DNA from: Liquidambar formosana
Taxonomy: Eukaryota; Streptophyta; Magnoliopsida; Saxifragales; Altingiaceae
Direction of reading: 5' to 3'
NCBI GenBank assembly: GCA_039720395.1
Contig: CM077829.1
Location: 20,682,685-20,746,684 of the forward strand
DNA length: 64,000 nucleotides
The position numbers and the translations under genes were made by a program. The stretch's first letter is position 1. Every line of letters begins with the position of its first letter. Positions 1 through 11,700 of this stretch are shown one piece after another. The notes beneath the pieces are model-generated. The model did not search any database and was not told where the DNA came from. It saw nothing but the letters and a program-made list of their open reading frames with translations.

Positions 1-450
1 GATCCAAGCATCCTAGGTTTATTTATGTTTTCTTTTCTTCTTTTTATTTTCTGTTTTTATTTGCTTATTATGCATGGATGGATGAATGAAATATATGATA
101 TGCATGCAATTCTTGTGATGATATACTTGCTGATTTTTTGTATGGAAAGACTTTAATTTAGCCCAAATGAACTGAGAGACCGAAAGGGTGACATGGGTGC
201 CTATAGGCTTTGCCTAGAACCTTCCCATGTCATAACTTAGCCTTCGAATCCCCGATTTCTTTGGTTTTCAAAAGATTGGTTTTTGCCTTTCCTTTTTTTA
301 TGGAGTCATTCAAATTGTTTTCCTAAAACAACCTAATTTTTAGGGTTTTCCTTGTTTCCTTTAAAAAATAAGGTGGCGACTCCTTTCCTTTTTCTTTTTC
401 AAACTCACTTTCTTTTCAATCCCTCGTGGGCCCAATTTCCGGGGTTCACA
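1..450 (+). repeat. 3' end of the 5' LTR of element A
   Basis: The stretch matches the last ~450 bases of the complete LTRs at 5210-7853 and 37361-40004. It ends in the same GGGGTTCACA, immediately before the primer site. The left part lies outside the window. Confidence 0.95.
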
Positions 451-453
451 GTT

Positions 454-471
454 TGGCGACTCCACTGGGGA
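454..471 (+). other. Primer binding site of element A
   Basis: TGGCGACTCCACTGGGGA starts 3 bases after the LTR. Its complement ends in CCA and looks like the 3' end of a plant tRNA-Arg, the primer usually assigned to Tat/Ogre elements. The tRNA identity is from memory and was not checked against a tRNA set. Confidence 0.85.
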
Positions 472-1326
472 TTTGTGGGCTAGACTCTATAAAGTTTAAA
501 TGGGCTAGGTTAATTTCTTATGTTTAATTAAAATCAATCACATTGCATCCGCTTGATTGTGTGCTTTCATTTATTGCATTGTGTGCGCAAACTCTTGCAT
601 GTTAGGATCGATGTCCCTCGATGTATCCTTGCCAACGATCGGCCTAGTCTCAACCTTGGTTTTCCTAATTCCATGTGTTGGGGCGAAAGCTATCAACCTC
701 TCTTGCCTAGTACCCTTGGGCTTGCCCTTGGGTATATTAAATGAGTTAATCACGTACTGCTGGACCCACGCGGCGTTCCTGATGCCACATGTGGTTAGGT
801 ATAAGGATTGCTCAAGCAAGTGAAGGACCCTAGCCTACCCTTATCATTAGTCCATATAGACAGACTTGTAGGACACTACGGTCTCACCTTTATGCACCCA
901 CAATTGTTTGTAATGATGCTATGCCGTGTTTGTGGTGTGAGGCTTTATATCTTATGCCCTTAATATAGACCTTTAAACCCTAGCCTTCGTTAAGGCCATG
1001 GGTTAGGAGGAATAAATTAAGGAAATAGGATGTAAAGCTATGTTTGTGATGTGCTAGTCCTAGGGGATTAATTAAACCTAATTGAAGGACTCTATGCCCT
1101 ATTCTTTAAAACATATCCTTAATCCATGACCCCTGTAAAGGTAATTGGATAAAAGGAATGAATTAATTGAACATGGTGTAGAGACCGAATTCATTAAGGA
1201 AAATATGGAGGTTTAGGATAGATCCTTAGGCTAAAGGTTAAAACTTTTCTATCCATAGACGTGCTGGCTTGGATCCGCAATCCACAAGGGCGTCTAGTGA
1301 GTGTTGAGTCTACCCATCAGACAGAC
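472..1326 (+). other. Leader between primer site and gag, element A
   Basis: About 850 bases are closely conserved with the leaders of B (7875-8729) and D (55066-55922, minus) and partly with C. Short open frames occur on both strands near 557-823, but they begin with non-ATG codons and look like by-products of DNA conservation. I see no extra upstream gene of the kind some Ogre elements carry. The last ~66 bases (1258-1326) keep the gag reading frame upstream of the first ATG, suggesting that gag has an additional 5' coding part, possibly joined by splicing. Confidence 0.6.
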
Positions 1327-4300
1327 ATGGCCGACGAAAGAACTAGTGAGGGGCACTTTGACCTTGAGGCTTGCCTGAAAGCCATCATGGCCAAGCTTGA
1401 CCATACCGCCGAGACATCCGATACCGCATTGAAAATGGCTCAAGAGAACCAACAGAAGATGGCGGATCTTGAACAAAATGGCTTTAAGGCCCATTCCTCG
1501 GGTATACCTCATGGGGCTGGCACCAAAGAGGGACCTCAATCCAATGAGAACACCAAGACAAGGGGGGAAAGTAGCTCGAAACCTGAGGTCACCGACCTAG
1601 AAGGGGAAGCCAAGGGGAAAGGTTCTAGCAGTGATTCCGTGTTAGCTAGCAAGGTAGAAGCATTGGAGAGAACTATAAAAGGGATTCGCAGGGCTGATGA
1701 CATGGTCGATGTGCAGACTCTATCCCTGTTTCCAACGGCTCGTATTCCACTACAATTCAAGATGCCGGAGTTAGAAAAGTTCGATGGGACGGGTTGCCCT
1801 AAGACTCATTTAAAGATGTACATGCGAGCTATGCACCCTCGAGGGGCTACTGACGAGTTTTTAGCTCAAATGTTCCATGAAACCTTGGCCACTTCTGCTT
1901 TGAAATGGTTCTTATCCTTGGATGAGAATAGAACCCGGACTTGGGAAGACATATGCAATGAGTTTTCAGAGCACTACAAGTATAACACAGAGGTGGACGT
2001 TACTCGAAGGGACCTAGAAACTACCAAGCAAGGGGCTCATGAAACTTTCTCCGCTTACATTACAAGGTGGAGACAAAAGGCGTCGAGAATGACGGATAGG
2101 CCGAATGAGGAGGACCAAATTCAGTTAGTGGTTAAGAACCTGCTGCCCGTGTATCACAAGCACCTATTTGCCCACTATTTCCCAAATTTCAAAGCTCTCA
2201 TTGGGGCTGGCACGCAGGTTGAAGATGCTATCAATGATGGGACAATCAAGACTGAGGAAGTGAGGAGTCGCAAGACAAACTTTACTGGGAAGAACAATGC
2301 CGAGGTCAACACCATAACTCAACCAATCCAACCCTTTTCTCTCAATGATGTCAACCCACCTCGCTAATTCACTGACCTATTCATGCCACTCGAAAGAGTC
2401 CTTGAAAAGCTCATAAGTCGTGACCTATTGAAGCCACTCGACCCAAGACCTCCACCAAATCCCTTACCCAAGAGCTATAATGAGAATGAGTACTGCAAGT
2501 ACCACCAATCCAAAGGCCATGCCACCAATCGCTGTATTCGCCTTCGCCACCAAGTCCAAGACCTCATTGACAAGCAAGTCATTTCACCACCAACCCGTCC
2601 AAATGTCACCCGTAATCCTCTCCCATCACACAACAACACACCCCCACCTAACACCATAAATGCCATTGGGGTTGAATCCTCTCGCCCTCGCCATCCCATA
2701 AGACAATACACTCCGCTCCCCATGACCTTAACCCGTCTCTTCACCATTTGCCGCAATAACAGCCTTATCATGCCACTTCCACCAAAGCCAAGACCATCAA
2801 CCCCTCACCAATATTGCCAATACCATCGTGCACCCGGCCATGACACCGAGGCTTGTTCTATACTAAAGAAGATCATCCAAGACCTCATTGACCAAAAGGT
2901 TTTGTTGTTGCCAAAGAAATCTATCCAACAAGAGCTGAAAGAAAGATATGAAGCAGGGGATCCTCAGGTTGGCCTATTAGGTGAAGCATCGGGGAAATAT
3001 GATTACTATGTGCTGTACTCAAGCCCAAGTCCGATATCAGATGAGCCGATAGTCCCTTCAGGTTGGGATGACTTGCCAACAGAGATGGAGAACATCGACA
3101 TGATAGAATGGGATGACTTGATGAATGACTCCGAGGAAGTCCATGACATATGGGCTAGCGATGATGAGTTGGACCATATAACCAGAGGGGGTCGTCATTT
3201 CAAGCCCCCCCACCTAGAATCTGAAAATCCATTGGAAGATTTGGAAGGGCAGAGGCGTCCTAGCTTGCAAGAAGAAGAGGATGAAGTGCTTAGGCAGCTG
3301 AAGAAGACCAATGCCAACATTACTATTTGGGGCTTGCTCATGGCCTCGCATAAGCACAGACAGACCGTGTTGAAACTGTTGAATCAGATACAAGTGCCTG
3401 TTGACACATCCCCTGAGGGATTGGTACATTTGGTGAATCCAACTCCCAAGAACTCAACCATCGTGTTCACCGATGTAGACCTACCTAAAAGCGGGCCGAG
3501 CCATTCTCAAGCTCTCTATGTGACCGTTGACACTATGGGAAAGAGGGTTCCGACCGTTCTTATCGACAATGGGTCCGCACTGAATGTATGTCCTCTTCCG
3601 AACTGCCACTGTTTTGGGTTTGGGACCCACTGATTTCACGCCATCTGGGCAGACCGTAAGAGCTTATGACAACACCCGCCGAGAAGTAATAGGAGTAGTT
3701 ACTTTACCTCTTATCATGGGACCCACTGAATTTTGGGTAGAATTCCAAGTGTTGGATGTGCCGTCATGTTTCAACTTGCTGTTGGGCCGACCTTGGATCC
3801 ATCCTGCTGGGGCTGTACCATCTTCACTCCATCAAAAGGTGAAGTTTCCTTACGAAGGGGCCATAGTAACACTTCAAGGGGACTATGAATTGAAACTCGC
3901 AGGTGTGCCTATATGTGAGATACAACCCGAATCAGCAGCGATACCGCTATCTGGGTTTGACTATGTCCAATGCATTGAAAAAGAGCTCGAAAAGGGTGAA
4001 TTAATACCCTTGGACTTTTGTCCCCATGGCAACTTGCATGTTGGTGAAATCATGAGAAGAATGAGTTTCTTTCCAGGCATGGGGCTAGGGCGTCGCCAAC
4101 AAGGGATCCCTACGTCTATTCAAAGCCGTGTCACCTCATACACCTTCGGGCTAGGATATGAGCCCTCCAGAAATGATTATGTGGAAATGCTGAAGAGGAA
4201 TAAAGAGAAAGTAAGAGCCAAAGCCGAGGGAAGGGTGCCAGACCTGAGGATCTCGCCATATCGACCTACTTTGAATGGTTACTTCGTCAAAGAAGGGGAT

Positions 4301-4662
4301 GATTTTCTATATTGTGGGTTTCCAGAACCCACCTTTGACCAAGCTACCAAGATCCGAGTTCCGGGTTTTGAAATCTTCTTCACCGAATGGTATCCAATCA
4401 CAGCTGAAATGGTAGATGATGAAGCCATCAATAATAAGTTCTGGGAAAAGAAAGAGGAAGACTGGGCAGAGAACCTCGACGCAGGGGCTATAACTGAAAT
4501 GTTCCAAGATATGATCCTCACCGTGGAAGACTCAACCATTGAAGAACTCCAGGGTTCATCCATTAGCCATGCTACCGTGCCACTCCTGAATTGGTACCTT
4601 GAATGTGGTGTCATTGCGGAGATCCATGAAGAAGAAGACCTTGGCCTACCTGATAGCAGCTT
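1327..4662 (+). pseudogene. gag-pro of element A (one stop, one frameshift)
   Basis: This encodes the capsid-like Gag and the aspartic protease. Gag residues ~190-255 form a retrotransposon Gag domain (LKWF, then WEDICNEF, then RWRQKASRM). Two zinc-knuckle-like motifs of the form C-x2-H-x4-H-x4-C follow at 2494-2535 and 2815-2856. The protease has its catalytic motif as LIDNGSA near 3560-3575. Downstream, at ~4038-4130, is a G-patch-like motif (GMGLGRRQQGI). I place the start at the ATG of MADERTS, although the frame is conserved upstream. Lesions: an in-frame TAA at 2365-2367 where B keeps CAA, and one extra base near 3597 relative to B. The frame ends in a TAG that the adjoining intron removes. 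Confidence 0.9.
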
Positions 4663-4833
4663 GTAGGTGTCTTAGTTTAGTAATATTTCCCTAATTCAAT
4701 AAGATGTATCTACTTTACTCACTTTGTGGAGTCATAGTATTGATACAGATTTGTTTGTTTTCCTTCTTTCTTTTGTGTGTCATTCCCATTATTCCTAGTC
4801 AATAAAGTGTGCTTTCTTTCTCTATATATGCAG
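4663..4833 (+). other. Intron between pro and RT, element A
   Basis: A 171-base intron runs from GTAGGTGTC to TATATATGCAG with a T-rich stretch before the acceptor. The donor splits the Leu codon before the TAG stop, so splicing rebuilds a Phe codon and continues in frame through VSFLSS into MDIYGMD. An intron at this point is a known trait of Ogre-type Tat elements. Equivalent introns occur in B, C and D. Splicing itself is inferred. Confidence 0.75.
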
Positions 4834-5209
4834 TGTCTCTTTTCTCTCCTCTATGGATATTTATGGCATGGATATAGATCCTAGGAACGATGTCCCCCCG
4901 GAGCTCGTTGAGCAAAGGAAAAGGGGCGTCACCGAACCTAATATGGATGAATTGGAATCAATCAACTTAGGGACGAATGAATTGCCAAGAATAGTTAAAA
5001 TTGGGAAAACCCTCTCCCCCGTTGAAAAAGAAAAGATGATCTCCCTCTTGAAAGCCAACATTATGGCTTTTGCATGGTCTTATGAAGACATGCCTGGCAT
5101 TGACCCCGATATTGTGCAACACTATATCCCCACCAATTCCCTAAAGAAGCCGGTAAAGCAGAAACTCAGAAGATTAAAACCAGAATGGGCCCTAAAAGTA
5201 AAAGAAGAG
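4834..5209 (+). pseudogene. Start of pol (RT), element A, truncated
   Basis: The second exon opens with FLSSMDIYGMDIDPRNDVPPE and reaches the RT approach region ending KPEWALKVKEE. It lacks all catalytic RT motifs because the element is cut at 5209 by the LTR of B. The frame is open throughout, unlike B, which has a TAA at the equivalent of Gln after LVE. Confidence 0.88.
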
Positions 5210-5737
5210 TGTCACACCCCATTTTTGCACCACCATACTAGGGCTCATCATTTCATGCATGTTTTTGTTTTGTTTTTGAGTCTAGTCACTTGCATTAGTT
5301 TTCTAGAGTCACAAGGACAATGGATATGAATTTTGGTTCAAATTGGAGTTGATCTTGAGGGATAATAAGAGCTTTTGTGACTTGAGGGGCATAATCGTCT
5401 TTTAAGTCCCAAACTTTTCATTTGACCTTGGAATGATCTCCAAATTGTCAATTGGAGTTCATATGAATGCATATGAGGTATTTCTAGGTTCAATTTTGTA
5501 CCGGTTGTCATCTTAAGTCCCGTGGCCCTGATGATGAGTTTAGTGTGGTTATTTACGGATTATCCTTGAAGAATTAGTGCGAATCACAGCATGAGATTTT
5601 TGGTTAAAATGAAAAGAAAATTATTTTATTAAATTAGCCATTTTTATCATGACACTAACACGTGTACGTATGTGATGAGTGTGTGTACGCACATACGATA
5701 CATGTGCATGCGTGTTAGCGGTCAGTCTCCCAATTTT

Positions 5738-5744
5738 TATAAAA
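5738..5744 (+). promoter_or_regulatory. LTR TATA box, element B (5' LTR)
   Basis: TATAAAA occurs about 530 bases into the LTR, a plausible core promoter for the genomic transcript. The same box is at 37889-37895 in the 3' LTR. The start site is not determined. Confidence 0.55.
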
Positions 5745-7329
5745 GACAGTTTCCTTTTCCTATTCAGATTAGAAGTCTTTTATCATTATAAAATACCTTT
5801 TGATTATTCTCCAAGAAAACCTAGTCCAGGAAGGAAAGGGAAACTCCAGATTTCAGCTATAAAAACTCTCTTAATGTCTTTAAACAAGGGAGAAGAGAAG
5901 AGGGTTTGGAGGGAGTGAAATTCGTCATAATTCAGCAGCAGATTTTCTGAAAACCAGCAGTCGTATTTTAATCATAACTTTTTCATCCGAAGTCAGAATT
6001 TGATGAAATTGGTCTTGTTAGAAAGATAATTCAATTCTCTACAACTTTGTATTTCACAAGCTTTGTCCAAATCCAACGTTTTCATACCCAAAAACGCGAT
6101 TGAAGTTGCTGCTGCTGCAAAGTGACGAGAATCACTTTTTCTTTTCTCTTGTTCTCTTTTTGTTTTCTATTTCTTTTCAAAGTTGAGTGATTTTTGATCT
6201 CTTTGCTGTGATACCACTTTGACAAAGAGGAGGATTCGTGTTGGTTTGATTCACTCTAAAGACCTGAGGAGCCACGAACAATTGCATACAGCAGCAAGGA
6301 AGGCCCTTCCTAAGGTATTCTCCTTCTCTATTCAAGCTTAAACTAGGTTTTCATATGGGTTAGGCCTATTGCATGTTAAAGGTAACTTTTTTATCATGTA
6401 TTAACACTCTAGCTAGTTAATATACATGGAATATCTATTTTTTATCTACTGATTAGCATGCTTTAGGGCTGTCCTTTAGGTTTTTAATGCATAGTTGTGA
6501 TTCTTGTGCTCCTATTGTCCTTGTGTTAGGATTAGTGTCATTGCATGTTAGAGTTAAGATTTTCATCATGTTATATTGCTTTAGTTAGTTAATATGCATG
6601 ATTTAATTTCTGTTTAGTTTGGTTTTAGCATGATTAAAGTATGTTTTGTATGTTTTTAAGCATATTTGTGAGTTTAGGGTTTTAGAGTCATTGTTTCGTG
6701 TTTGTTTTCATATAGCATGATAAAGTAGACTTTTTTATTTGGTTTTTCTTCGTGTTTGCTGTATATGTTTTTCATATGGAGTAAACATGATAGTTTTGCA
6801 TGCATGTTAGTATGTTTTAGGGTTTTTATGCATGATATGGTTCTAGGAATATGTTAGGACTTATTATTGTTCGCTGTTTTTGCTATTGGCATGCTTAGTG
6901 GATGATTTTAGGTCATAATACTATTCTGTCCAGATTTGCATGTTAGTGTTTTTGTATGGTTTTGAGCACTTGTAAGGGTGCAAATAGGTGTGGTATTTGT
7001 CCCATGGCAAATAGGGCTGCTTATGTCTGAAATGGCTAAATGCTTGGAGCTAATTGCGCTCAGGTAAGTGGGTGTGAAGGTGCCCCAATTCACCTTTCTT
7101 CTTAACTCATTCTCTTCTCCCTATTTAGGGTTAATTTTTAATATGATCCTATGGTTTAATTAGAGGTTTCCTTAACCAACAAAATTCTGGTTTTTATTAA
7201 AGTTTCCATTTTGTGGATTTCTTTCCTAAAATCAAACTTTCTATCATATTCAACTCTTTTGATCAAATAAGGAAACCTAGGGTTTTTACCATAGGTTTGT
7301 ATTAGGATTTAACCTTAGTTCTAATCGAA

Positions 7330-7372
7330 CTACGTGGACTTTGATCCATGTATTTCGTTGCATGGTACGTAG
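7330..7372 (+). other. Conserved nested hairpin in LTR (B)
   Basis: The outer arms CTACGT and ACGTAG enclose an inner CCATG/CATGG stem. The same 43-base structure is found at 20051-20093, 34287-34329, 39481-39523 and 56426-56468, in LTRs that are otherwise quite diverged. The C version has a longer inner stem, CCATGTAT/ATACATGG. Confidence 0.6.
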
Positions 7373-7856
7373 GCGCTCTTCGTGAGGCTCAAGTCCGTTC
7401 TAGGATCCAAGCATCCTAGGTTTATTTTTGTTTTGTTTTCTTTTTCTTTATTTTCTGTTTTTATTTGCTTATTATGCATGGATGGATGAATGAAATATAT
7501 GATATGCATGCAATTCTTGTGATGATATACTTGCTGATTTTTGTATGGAAAGACTTTAATTTAGCCCAAATGAACTGAGAGACCGAAAGGGTGACATAGG
7601 TGCCTATAGGCTTTGCCTAGAACCTTCCCATGTCATAACTTAGCCTCCGAATCCCCGATTTCTTTGGTTTTCAAAAGATTGGTTTTTGCCTTTCCTTTTT
7701 TTATGGAGTCATTCAAACTGTTTTCCTAAAACAACCTGATTTTTAGGGTTTTCCTTGTTTCCTTTAAAAAATAAGGTGGCGACTCCTTTCCTTTTTCTTT
7801 TTCAAACCCACTTTCTTTTCAATCCCTCGTGGGCCCAATTTCTGGGGTTCACAATT

Positions 7857-7874
7857 TGGCGACTCCACTGGGGA
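7857..7874 (+). other. Primer binding site of element B
   Basis: TGGCGACTCCACTGGGGA lies 3 bases after the 5' LTR, identical to that of A. Confidence 0.87.
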
Positions 7875-8729
7875 TTTGTGGGCTAGACTCTATAAAGTTT
7901 AAATGGGCTAGGTTAATTTCTTATGTTTAATTAAAATCAATCACATTGCATCCGCTTGATTGTGTGCTTTCATTTATTTCATTGTGTGCGCAAACTCTTG
8001 TATGTTAGGATCGATGTCCCTCGATGTATCCTTGCCAACGATCGGCCTAGTCTCAACCTTGGTTTTCCTGATTCCATGTGTTGGGGCGAAAGCTATCAAC
8101 CTCTCTTGCCTAGTACCCTTGGGCTTGCCCTTGGGTATATTAAATGAGTTAATCACGTACTGCTGGACCCACGCGGCGTTCCTGATGCCACATGTGGTTA
8201 GGTATAAGGATTGCTCAAGCAAGTGAAGGACCCTAGCCTACCCTTATCATTAGTCCATATAGACAGACTTGTAGGACACTACGGTCTCACCTTTATGCAC
8301 CCACAATTGTTTGTAATGATGCTATGCCGTGTTTGTGGTGTGAGGCTTTATATCTTATGCCCTTAATATAGACCTTTAAACCCTAGCCTTCGTTAAGGCC
8401 ATGGGTTAGGAGGAATAAATTAAGGAAATAGGATGTAAAGCTATGTTTGTGATGTGCTAGTCCTAGGGGATTAATTAAACCTAATTGAAGGACTCTATGC
8501 CCTATTCTTTAAAACATACCCTTAATCCATGACCCCTGTAAAGGTAATTGGATAAAAGGAATGAATTAATTGAACATGGTGTAGCGACCGAATTCATTAA
8601 GGAAAATATGGAGGTTTAGGACAGATCCTTAGGCTAAAGGTTAAAACTTTTCTATCCATAGACGTGCTGGCTTGGATCCGCAATCCACAAGGGCGTCTAG
8701 TGAGTGTTGAGTCTACCCATCAGACAGAC
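7875..8729 (+). other. Leader between primer site and gag, element B
   Basis: This is nearly identical to the leader of A. No convincing gene is present. The gag frame is again conserved for ~22 codons before the first ATG. Confidence 0.6.
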
Positions 8730-11700
8730 ATGGCCGACGAAAGAACTAGTGAGGGGCACTTTGACCTTGAGGCTTGCCTGAAAACCATCATGACCAAGCT
8801 TGACCATATCGCCGAGACATCCGATACCGCATTGAAAATGGCTCAAGAGAACCAACAGAAGATGGCAGATCTTGAACAAAATGGCTCTAAGGCCCATTCC
8901 TCGGGTATACCTCATGGGGCTGGCACCGAAGAGGGACCTCAATCCAATGAGAACACCAAGACAAGGGGGGAAAGTAGCTCGAAACCTGAGGTCACCGACC
9001 TAGAAGGGGAAGCCAAGGGGAAAGGTTCTAGCAGTGATTCCGTGTTAGCTAGCAAGGTAGAAGCATTGGAGAGAACTATAAAAGGGATTCGCAGGGCTGA
9101 TGACATGGTCGATGTGCGGACTCTATCCCTGTTTCCAACGGCTCGTATTCCACTACAATTCAAGATGCCGGAGTTAGAAAAGTTTGATGGGACGGGTTGC
9201 CCTAAGACTCATTTGAAGATGTACGTGCGAGCTATGCACCCTCGAGGGGCTACTGACGAGCTTTTAGCTCAAATGTTCCATGAAACCTTGGCCACTTCTG
9301 CTTTGAAATGGTTCTTATCCTTGGATGAGAATAGAACCCGGACTTGGGAAGACATATGCAATGAGTTTTCAGAGCACTACAAGTACAACACAGAGGTGGA
9401 CGTTACTCGAAGGGACCTAGAAACTACCAAGCAAGGGGCTCATGAAACTTTCTCCGCTTACATTACAAGGTGGAGACAAAAGGCGTCGAGAATGACGGAT
9501 AGGCCGAATGAGGAGGACCAAATTCAGTTAGTGGTTAAGAACCTGCTGCCATGTGTATCACAAGCACCTATTTGCCCACTATTTCCCAAATTTCAAAGCT
9601 CTCATTGGGGCTGGCACGCAGGTTGAAGATGCTATCAATGATGGGACAATCAAGACTGAGGAAGTGAGGAGTCGCAAGACAAACTTTACTGGGAAGAACA
9701 ATGCCGAGGTCAACACCATAACTCAACCAATCCAACCCTTTTCTCTCAATGATGTCAACCCACCTCACCAATTCACTGACCTATTCATGCCACTCGAAAG
9801 AGTCCTTGAAAAGCTCATAAGTCGTGACCTATTGAAGCCACTCGACCCAAGACCTCCACCAAATCCCTTACCCAAGAGCTACAATGAGAATGAGTACTGC
9901 AAGTACCATCAATCCAAAGGCCATGCCACCAATCGCTGTATTCGCCTTCACCACCAAGTCCAAGACCTCATTGACAAGCAAGTCATTTCACCACCAACCC
10001 GTCCAAATGTCACCCGTAATCCTCTCCCATCACACAACAACACACCCCCACCTAACACCATAAATGCCATTGGGGTTGAATCCTCTCGCCCTCGCCATCC
10101 CATAAGACAATACACTCCGCTCCCCATGACCTTAACCCGTCTCTTCACCATTTGCCGCAATAACAGCCTTATCATGCCACTTCCACCAAAGCCCAGACCA
10201 TCAACCCCTCACCAATATTGCCAATACCATCGTGCACCCGGCCATGACACCGAGGCTTGTTCTATACTAAAGAAGATCATCCAAGACCTCATTGACCAAA
10301 AGGTTTTGTTGTTGCCAAAGAAATCTATCCAACAAGAGCTGAAAGAAAGATATGAAGCAGGGGATCCTCAGGTTGAGCTATTAGGTGAAGCGTCGGGGAA
10401 ATATGATTACTATGTGCTGTACTCAAGCCCAAGTCCGATATCAGATGAGCCGATAGTCCCTTCAGGTTGGGATGACTTGCCGACAGAGATGGAGAGCATC
10501 GACATGATAGAATGGGATGACTTGATGAATGACTCCGAGGAAGTCCATGACATATGGGCTAGCGATGATGAGTTGGACCATATAACCAGAGGGGGTCGTC
10601 ATTTCAAGCCTCCCCACCTAGAATCTGAAAATCCGTTGGAAGATTTGGAAGGGCAGAGGCGTCCTAGCTTGCAAGAAGAAGAGGATGAAGCGCTTAGGCA
10701 GCTGAAGAAGACCAATGCCAACATTACTATTTGGGGCTTGCTCATGGCCTCGGATAAGCACAGACAGACCGTGTTGAAACTGTTGAATCAGATACAAGTG
10801 CCCGTTGACACATCCCCCGAGGGATTGGTACATTTGGTGAATCCAACTCCCAAGAACTCAACCATCGTGTTCACCGATGTAGACCTACCTAAAAGCAGGC
10901 CGAGCCATTCTCAAGCTCTCTATGTGACCGTTGACACTATGGGGAAGAGGGTTCCCACCGTTCTTATCGACAATGGGTCCGCACTGAATGTATGTCCTCT
11001 CCGAACTGCCACTGTTTTGGGTTTGGGACCCACTGATTTCACGCCATCTGGGCAGACCGTAAGAGCTTATGACAACACCCGCCGAGAAGTAATAGGGGTG
11101 GTTACTTTGCCTCTTATCATGGGACCCACTGAATTTAGGGTGGAATTCCAAGTGTTAGATGTGCCGTCATGTTTCAACTTGCTGTTGGGCCGACCTTGGA
11201 TCCATCCCGCTGGGGATGTGCCATCTTCACTCCATCAAAAGGTGAAGTTTCCATATGAAGGAGCCATAGTAACGCTTCAAGGGGACTATGAATTGAAACT
11301 CGCAGGTGTGCCTATACGTGAGATATAACCTGAATCAGCAGCGATACCGCTATCTGGGTTTGATTATGTCCAATGCATTGAGAAAGAGCTCGAAAAGGGT
11401 GAATTAATACCCTTGGACTTTTGCCCCCATGGCAACTTGCATGTTGGTGAAATCATGAGAAGGATGAGTTTCTTCCCAGGAATGGGGCTAGGGCGTCGCC
11501 AACAAGGGATCCCTACGTCTATTCAAAGCCGCGTCACCTCATATACTTTTGGGTTAGGATATGAGCCCTCCAAAAATGATTATGCGGAAATGCTGAAGAG
11601 AAACAAAGAGAAAGTAAGAGCCAAAGCCGAGGGAAGGGTGCCAGACCTGAAGATCTCGCCATATCGACCTACTTTGAATGGTTACTTCGTCAAAGAAGGG

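Larger units (their letters stand above)
1..5209 (+). mobile_element. Tat-type Ty3/gypsy element A, 5' portion
   Basis: This is the 5' part of an LTR retrotransposon: the end of its 5' LTR, primer site, leader, gag-pro, intron and the first part of RT. It stops abruptly in RT at 5209, where the TGTCACACCCC start of element B's LTR follows. The gag-pro-intron-RT order and tRNA-Arg-type primer site place it in the Tat/Ogre group of plant Ty3/gypsy elements. The missing downstream half may be element E at 60337-64000, which has the same orientation and starts later in pol. Confidence 0.93.
5210..7853 (+). repeat. 5' LTR of element B
   Basis: It begins TGTCACACCCC and ends GGGGTTCACA, 2,644 bp, the same length as the copy at 37361-40004, with scattered substitutions. 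A TATA box (TATAAAA) lies at 5738-5744. Just upstream, 5655-5705 holds an imperfect inverted repeat of CGTATGTG and CACATACG. From ~6300 to ~6960 there are degenerate ~170-bp repeats beginning GCATGTTA. Two hairpins follow: a 43-base nested one at 7330-7372 and CTAGGAT/ATCCTAG at 7400-7419. The part between ~5500 and ~6280 does not resemble the LTR of D, whereas both ends do. Confidence 0.95.

Noticed and set aside
553..823. Short open frames on both strands of the leader, repeated at 7956-8226 and 55570-55840
   Set aside because: They start with non-ATG codons, overlap on opposite strands, and are broken by an indel in C. Conservation is explained by the leaders being copies of one DNA sequence.
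1261..1326. Gag start at 1261
   Set aside because: The codon is GTG, not ATG. I placed the start at 1327 and report the upstream conserved frame as a finding.
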